Shown here one piece after another: positions 58,533-64,000 of a DNA stretch of 64,000 bases; position 1 is the first letter of the stretch, and the number at the start of each line of letters is the position of its first letter. The stretch is from Impatiens glandulifera. Lineage: Eukaryota; Streptophyta; Magnoliopsida; Ericales; Balsaminaceae. The DNA lies in contig NC_061863.1 of NCBI RefSeq assembly GCF_907164915.1, positions 3,464,340-3,528,339 on the forward strand, in the 5' to 3' direction. The notes under the pieces are model-generated. The model searched no databases, had not been told where the DNA came from, and worked only from the letters and a program-made list of their open reading frames with translations. The position numbers and the translations under genes were made by a program.

Positions 58533-59262
58533 TCATGTTTTCCGGTTCAGGCCATGAAAGAAGCGATGCTTTCTCCTTTTAGAATGTCGTTGGAATTCCT
58601 TTGAGGCGACGTAGGGGATAAAATGCACCTGCATATGAAAAAATATCACCATTTTCATTCAAAACTATCTAAATGAAGATTAACATATATGCCAGTTTAG
58701 AGGATGCAAATAGTATTTTCTGTTTACTAGGATACTAGAAAACAATCACCTGAGCGTTGTTTCGAAGGCCGTGATCTTGCTGGGAGGAGCTTTCGTCAAG
58801 CATCTTAACATTTTGACAAGAAAGACAGAAATTCTTCCATACATGTTTCCTGTAAATTCAGCTTGAATCTGGAAATCCAATTCTAATTAAAAGTAGAGAA
58901 GAAAGGAAGGGGAGACAAACAAACAGACCAGGAAATTTGACGATGTCCCATGTTTCTTCTTAATTGCCAATTTCAGATCCTTGACATTCGCCGAAATATT
59001 AACTGCAACATCTGAATCAGAAAACAAATATCCAAGACTGCAGCAGATGAAGTTTCAATCGAAGGTTACCGAAGGAGGTGTTGTCCATTTTGAGGACAGA
59101 TATGCGCATGGCGCTGCCGATCGAGCTCCAAATTGATTAGGGTATCCACGTCGGTTTCTTCGATACATCGGCGAGAATGGGATCATCGAGAAGTGCAGAG
59201 AGTGGTGTTGAATAAAGTCTTGCCTTCTTCCGTTCTTCGGTAACAGCCGGCGAAATCCATCG
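58533..59262 (-). pseudogene. SNRNP25: U11/U12 snRNP 25-kDa protein pseudogene
   Basis: Four exon-like blocks on the minus strand (about 59262-59070, 59011-58928, 58849-58750, 58628-58533) keep proper GT..AG borders and the family's landmarks: LSALLDDPILADV, DVDTLINLEL, MRISVLKMDNTSF, NVKDLKLAIKKK, then MGHRQISW, KHVWKNFCLSC, DHGLRNNAQ, VHFIPYV and a basic RHSKRRKHR tail. The normal protein is a ubiquitin-like subunit of the minor spliceosome. Here the frame is broken at least three times: between the KKPT and DVDTL segments, by an apparent 4-base insertion before MRISVL, and by loss of about 23 bases between KKK and MGHR. Introns are retained, so it came from DNA-level duplication or decay in place, not from retroposition. 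Confidence 0.78.
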
Positions 59263-59280
59263 GACTCGAGCAAGTGTTAA

Positions 59281-59782
59281 ATGTTTAGTGGACTGGTGGT
59301 TTCCGTTGCCATGAAAAAAATATATATATATATTAATAGCTTTAATTTTATTTCTATTTTTCTTTTTACCTTATTTATATATAAAAAATAAATTACAAAA
59401 TAACATATACAAAATAAAAATAACTAAATAAGAATACAAATATTAAATAATAATAACAAAATTGTAATAATTAAAAATTTAATAAAGAACCATCTTTAAA
59501 TATTTAGAATATTTTGAGGATTTTATTAAAATATTTTGTTTCCAAACATTCATTATTTCATCAAAATCTTTTTAACAATTTAATATTTCAAAAAAATGAT
59601 AAAATTATGTCATTTCCATGAACATTTGAATAATTTTAAAAATTGGATATCGAAAGTTAATTCTATAGTAAATTAAAAACAAGTATTAATATTTTATGAT
59701 ATAGAGATCTTAAATTGGGACAGTTATTATAGGTAGTAAAGTGCATAACTTAATAATCAATCATAATAATATCAATGAAACT
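59281..59782. other. AT-rich intergenic DNA
   Basis: No feature recognised up to the left end of the MULE. Confidence 0.5.
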
Positions 59783-59890
59783 GGGAAATTTGATGAAATG
59801 ACCTTAAAAACCGGGTTATTTGACCTGGTGGAATTTTGATAATTTAATTGCGCTCGTGGTGATTTTATTTTTTTGGACGATTTTGCCCTT

Positions 59891-59925
59891 TTCGCGAAAC
59901 GCTAAGTCACTTAGCGTTTCGCGAA
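59891..59925. repeat. 35-bp perfect palindrome near the MULE left end
   Basis: The arm TTCGCGAAACGCTAAGT is followed by one C and then its exact complement. The same TTCGC and GCTAAGT elements build the arrays at 60195-60397 and 63110-63345. Confidence 0.9.
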
Positions 59926-60101
59926 GTGACGATATGTGAAATGTCCAGATTGCCCTTACTATTTAATATAAACTCCGTACTTTTTTTTCATTTCTTTTCT
60001 TCTCCTTCTTTCTCTTCCCGCTCTTCTCCTCCTTCTCTCTAAACTCCGGCGGCGGCGAACTCGTCGGAGATCTCGGCGGCGAAGTTCGTTCGAAATCCAC
60101 T

Positions 60102-62990
60102 ATGAGCTCGACGACGTGCACGAGCACTGTTCCAATAGGTACGTCTATTTGAAGCATGTTTTTATTGATGTTCGGTTTCTGAGATTGATTAGGGTTTACT
60201 TCCCGTTTCGCTAAGTGCCCAGCGATTCGCGAAGGACTTCTCGTTTCGCTAAGTGCCTTACGATTCGTGAAGGCGAAGGCCTTCCCGTTTCGCTAAGTTC
60301 CTAGCGATTCGCGAAAGACTTCTCGTTTCGCTAAGTGCCTTACGATTCGCGAAGGCCTTCCCGTTTCGCTAAGTTCCTAGCGATTCGCGAAGTATTAATT
60401 ATACGTCTCTAAATCAAATCATGTTTTTATATTGCAGCTGAAGTTTTCGTTTTCTATAATGGAGAGTGGAAACTTGATGCTGATGGAATACTGTATTTTG
60501 ATGCATCTTCAATCAAAACATTTGATCTACCTCAAAGTACTCGTTATGCTGAATTACTTGATATACTCTACGATAGACTTAATCTTCAGTTATCAGCATA
60601 CAATTTAGTGCTCCAAGTGAAGTATGATATTCCGAATATCAGAAATCCAAAACCTGTTTTTATTGATAATGATGGGGATTTGAACACATATCTATCACGC
60701 TTGATTTTGGGTCGAACAGTGTCACCATTGTGTGTATCTGTAGTGGAGAAGTCAGCGTTTACTAAAGAAAAGATACCACTACTTACATACCCAACTCAAG
60801 AAAGTATACTACCACCACAACTTACTCAGAAATTTGTTCCACCTGTTGTACCCTTGGAATTCTTTGTTGAAAGTCAAAATGAAGCCGGAGAAACCTCTTT
60901 GCCTCACATCCCACTTACTCAGGACTTGCATGTTAATAGTGGTGAAAAAGCATCAATACCTATACAACCAAGTGCAAGAAGATCATCATTGGGTACACCA
61001 ACTAGTGCAAGAAAGGCATCAAATGGTACACCAACAAGTGCAAGAAGATCATCAATGGGTACACCATCTAGTGCAAGACGATCTTCAATGAGTACACCAT
61101 CGACAGACCCGACAGACACATCACCGCCAGACCCCACATTTGCGATGGCATTAACTAGTGAAACCGTATTGGAAGTCGGTTCGTTGTTTGAAAATAAAAA
61201 AGAACTTCAACTTGCTCTATATAAATATGCGATGGGCAATCATTTTGAATTCAAAGTGGAGAAGTCAAGAAAAAATCTTTGGGAACTCAAATGTTTGGAT
61301 GAGACATGCAAGTGGAGCTTGCGGGCTGTGAAAGGTAAGTTTTCTGAGATGTTTGAGATCCGGACATTTGAGCATCAACACTCATGCTCAACTTTGTCGA
61401 GGCCCAAGAAAAAAATGCAAACACCAGCATGGGTTATTGGGCAGTACGTGAAGAGCAAGTACATGGACCATCATCATAACCACTTGCCTAAGAAAATAAT
61501 TGAAGACATGCAGACAACTTATGGAATATTTTTGACTTATAATAAGGCATGGAGGGCAAGGGAAAATGCTTTAATAGCGGTGCGAGGAACGGTAGAGGAG
61601 AAGTGTAATCCTGGTACCATAACCGACATACAGACAGACGAGCTCGGTCACTTCAAGTATATGTTCATGTCTAGGCCTCTCAATTAGGGGTTTCAAATCC
61701 TTTTGCCGTCCTGTATTATGTGTTGATGCTAGTTTTCTTAAGCACAAGGTGGGTGGTCAATTATTGGTGGCTATTGCATTGGATGCGAATGAGCAACTAT
61801 ATCCTATCGCATTCGGCGTTGTTGATTCAGAGAATAATAACTCCTAGACTTATTTCATGCAAAAACTGAGAGACGCAATTGGATTAGTTGATGATCTCGT
61901 CTTCGTATCCGACAGACACCCAAGCATCGCTAATGCCTTGTGTGCTGTTTTCCCAGAAGCAGACCACGGTGCGTGCACATATCACATAAAGATGAATATT
62001 GTGGCCAAATTTAAAAGTGATAAGTGTCATGCGGAGTTTGATTCGGCTTCAAGGGCATACACTGTCCACGAATTTAATCGGTGGTTTGAGAAAATCAAGG
62101 TTAAAGATCACAGGATTGCTGCCTATTTGGAAGAAATTGGGTTCCCAAGATGGAGTAGAGCATTTTTTCCCGGTAAGCGATACAATCAACTGACAAACAA
62201 TTATGCTGAGAGTTTCAATAGTCAGAGCAGGGAAGCCAGAAAGTATCACATTTCAGAAATGACTGAGTATTTAAGATTCACAATACAACAATGGTTTAAC
62301 GATAGAAGAGAAAGAGCGTCTAATCACAAAGAAGTTTTATCTCCAAATTATGAGAAGGTGTTACGTGAGGGATTCGAGAAGGCCAGATTCTATACAGTCC
62401 AATCGCTTAACCGATTCGAGTTTTATGTGCATGACAATCAGTCTCATTTCAAAGTCAATTTGAAAGACATGAACTGCACTTGTAGAGTATTCGAAGTTTC
62501 GGGTCTTCCTTGTACGCATGCAATGGCTGCTGCCCGTAGTCGGAATTTGGTTTCTTATGACTTCTGTTCAAGGTATTAATATCTAGCTCACGTGTTCATT
62601 CTGTTTAACCAATTAATAATTCGTTATATTTTCCATACACACAGGTATTACACAACTGAGTGTTGGATAAATTCATATGCCGAGACATGTTATCCTCCCG
62701 GTGATGAAGAAAATTGGGATGTTCCCGAACATATCAAGCAACGTTCGTGTCTTAAACCAAATGTGAAGGTTAAGAAAGGCAGGCCACAAACAAAGCGTAG
62801 GTCATCCCAGGGTGAGGTCCGTAAGATCCCGAGGCGATGCAGCTCATGTGCTGGGCTTGGACATAATAGGGCAACATGCAAAGCAGTGATGCCTGCACCA
62901 TCTACTGCACGAGCTTCATCATCTAAGCAGCATGACTCATCATCTAAGCAGCATGACTCATCATCTCAACAATATGAACCTTTAGCTTGA
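60102..62990 (+). pseudogene. MULE transposase (MuDR family), broken
   Basis: Exon 1 (60102-60138) splices in phase to exon 2 (from 60438), and exon 3 is 62645-62990. The order is: an N-terminal FVFYNGEWKLD segment; a Ser/Arg linker with four 11-residue SARRSSxGTPT repeats (about 60968-61100); the MuDR DNA-binding part (EVGSLFENKKELQLALYKYA, CKWSLRAVKG); the DDE core with CVDASF, VSDRHPSI and NYAESFN; a SWIM zinc finger (CTCRVFEVSGLPCTHA); and a C-terminal zinc knuckle (CSSCAGLGHNRATC). Defects are a frameshift near 61665-61685, just before the first catalytic Asp, and a TAG at 61845-61847 in place of the Trp usual at that spot. This copy therefore cannot make a full transposase. Confidence 0.85.
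60195..60397 (+). repeat. Left array of TTCGCTAAGT/TTCGCGAA motifs
   Basis: Five alternating pairs of CCCGTTTCGCTAAGT-like and CGATTCGCGAAG-like words, about 40 bp per pair, inside transposase intron 1. The right array carries the complementary words. Confidence 0.88.
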
Positions 62991-63109
62991 TAGATACTAT
63001 GTTGTAATATATGTTGTTAATTGAACTATGGTACTGGTATGTTGTTAATTCAGGTTTAATGTTTATGTTGTATGTTCTAATAGTAGTAGTATATGAGTAG
63101 GGAAACGAT

Positions 63110-63345
63110 GAGTATTAACTTATCGAAACGGGAGGAACTTAGCGAAACGGGAGGCACTTATCGAAACGGGAGGAACTTAGCGAAACGGGAGGCACTTAGA
63201 GAAACGGGAGGGACTTAGCGAAACGGGAGGGACTTAGCGAATCGAAAAGTGCTAACTTAGCGAAACGAAAAGTACTTGGCGAAACGAAAAGTACTGGGCG
63301 AAACGAAGAGTACTTGGCAAAACGAAGGCTACTAACTTATCTTTT
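63110..63345 (-). repeat. Right array of ACTTAGCGAAACGGG motifs
   Basis: About twelve consecutive ~20-bp units, first ACTTAGCGAAACGGGAGG and then a variant CTTGGCGAAACGAAAAGTA. The first type is the complement of the left array's word, so the two arrays face each other across the transposase exons. Confidence 0.9.
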
Positions 63346-63479
63346 TTGTAGGTTGAAGGGTCAATTTACAATACATCAATTTACACAAAATAATTTACAA
63401 TACATAATCCAACTTCCAACATATTCATCAAGATTTACAATACATCAAAATAAGTTATCCAATTTACAAAAAATAATGT

Positions 63480-64000
63480 TTAAGGTTCCATAATCTGATG
63501 GAATAACCGGACCGCCATCTTCTGCCTAAAAAATCCCATATTTTCTGAGGTCACATTATGCACGGGTTGATTAGCGGTCAAGTGTTCCATGTACATTAGC
63601 GTGAAGACCCCACAGTCCCCGCTCTCTGTTGCCCGTGGGACTTCTCCAACCTTAGTAGCAGCGGTTTTCACTTTGGGGTGTGGAAACCGTTTGTAAGTCA
63701 TTGGTTGGATGGGGCCTTCGAAGTTGAAATTAGGATACTTTACCCTCTCACCGGGAGTGATTGTTTTGGCGAATATAAATGGAATCATGTCGCAGAAGGG
63801 TTTCAAATAAGGATCCAGATTCTTATAAAGATAGGCATCACAGTCGCACACGTCAATGCGGTACTTTTGAAGACGTGCTACACACAAAATCCAGTGTTTC
63901 TGGTTAATGTTCACTGGCATGTAGACATCGTCAATTGTTGACCACTCTGGCATATATCTATGTGGTGCGCCCATATAATAGTCTTTGAATTCGTCGACTG
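63480..64000 (-). CDS. Ulp1-like (C48) protease of the MULE, 3' part
   Basis: The frame stays open from the window edge to the stop at 63480; a Met lies at 63974 but open codons (DEFKDYY) precede it, so the gene continues beyond 64000. The C48 catalytic residues are visible: His in NQKHWILCVARL, Asp in IDVCDCD and Cys in ESGDCGVFTLMY. Ulp1/SENP proteases cut SUMO from proteins. In Kaonashi MULEs the role of this protease is not established. It is transcribed towards the transposase. No frame break is seen in the visible part, in contrast to the broken transposase next to it. Confidence 0.85.
   Translation of the reverse strand, partial: VDEFKDYYMGAPHRYMPEWSTIDDVYMPVNINQKHWILCVARLQKYRIDVCDCDAYLYKNLDPYLKPFCDMIPFIFAKTITPGERVKYPNFNFEGPIQPMTYKRFPHPKVKTAATKVGEVPRATESGDCGVFTLMYMEHLTANQPVHNVTSENMGFFRQKMAVRLFHQIMEP

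Larger units (their letters stand above)
59783..64000. mobile_element. Mutator-like element with Ulp1-like protease (Kaonashi-type), partial
   Basis: The left end starts GGGAAATTTGATGAAATGACC. The element contains a MULE transposase gene (+), a Ulp1-like protease gene (-), a palindrome near its left end and inverted motif arrays flanking the transposase coding region. MULEs that captured a Ulp1/SENP-type protease are known in plants as Kaonashi elements. The right end lies beyond the window, so terminal repeats and target duplication could not be checked. Confidence 0.8.

Overview
This is plant nuclear DNA, and a eudicot is most likely. It is very AT-rich, its genes carry short introns with GT..AG borders, and the coding genes belong to plant families: a Tic22-like import protein, a leucine-rich-repeat extensin, a P-class PPR protein, a GATL glycosyltransferase, a CC-NB-ARC-LRR immune receptor, ribosomal P2 and a single-domain sulfurtransferase. 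The rest is largely repeats and transposable elements. I cannot name the species. There are no operons and the genes show no shared pathway.

Layout. 1-1.5 kb: duplicated ends of a hAT transposon joined to fragments of an ankyrin/PGG-type gene. 3.4-7.0 kb (-): an eight-exon Tic22-like gene that I reassembled to 301 codons. 8.5-10.5 kb (-): a tandem array with a unit of about 182 bp, each unit built on a tRNA-Glu(CTC) gene; three units look intact and about nine are decayed. 12.3-13.7 kb (-): a three-exon gene resembling TIN1. 19.3-23.3 kb (-): an intronless LRX gene with about 62 copies of a 13-residue Pro-rich repeat.

24.7-34.7 kb: a nested stack of elements. A ~143-bp tandem repeat holds a Ty1/copia element (25318-34434, target duplication AACTA). 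The copia holds a long LTR-derived insert (27258-33688). That insert holds a gypsy-like solo LTR (27830-28726, CCGTT) and a hAT element (29089-31771, TTCAGATC), and the hAT holds a second hAT (29785-31665). 35.3-35.8 kb (+): a three-exon ribosomal P2 gene behind a telo-box and a site II motif. 36.2-37.2 kb: a Harbinger-type non-autonomous element. 39.1-39.5 kb: a small element sharing its ends with the MULE at the right edge of the window. 39.8-42.5 kb (+): PPR gene. 44.0-45.0 kb (-): GATL gene. 46.8-49.5 kb (-): NLR gene.

49.6-57.5 kb: repeats only (a MITE with long inverted repeats and telomere-like DNA inside, a SINE-like unit, three tandem families and an (AT)n tract). 57.5-58.2 kb (+): a five-exon rhodanese gene. 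58.5-59.3 kb (-): a frameshifted but still intron-bearing pseudogene of the minor-spliceosome U11/U12-25K protein. 59.8 kb to the end: a Mutator-like element of the type that carries a Ulp1-like protease (Kaonashi-like). Its transposase is broken, and inverted arrays of a TTCGCTAAGT motif lie inside it. It runs off the window.

The most unusual items are the tRNA-Glu satellite-like array and the motif architecture of the Ulp1-carrying MULE.
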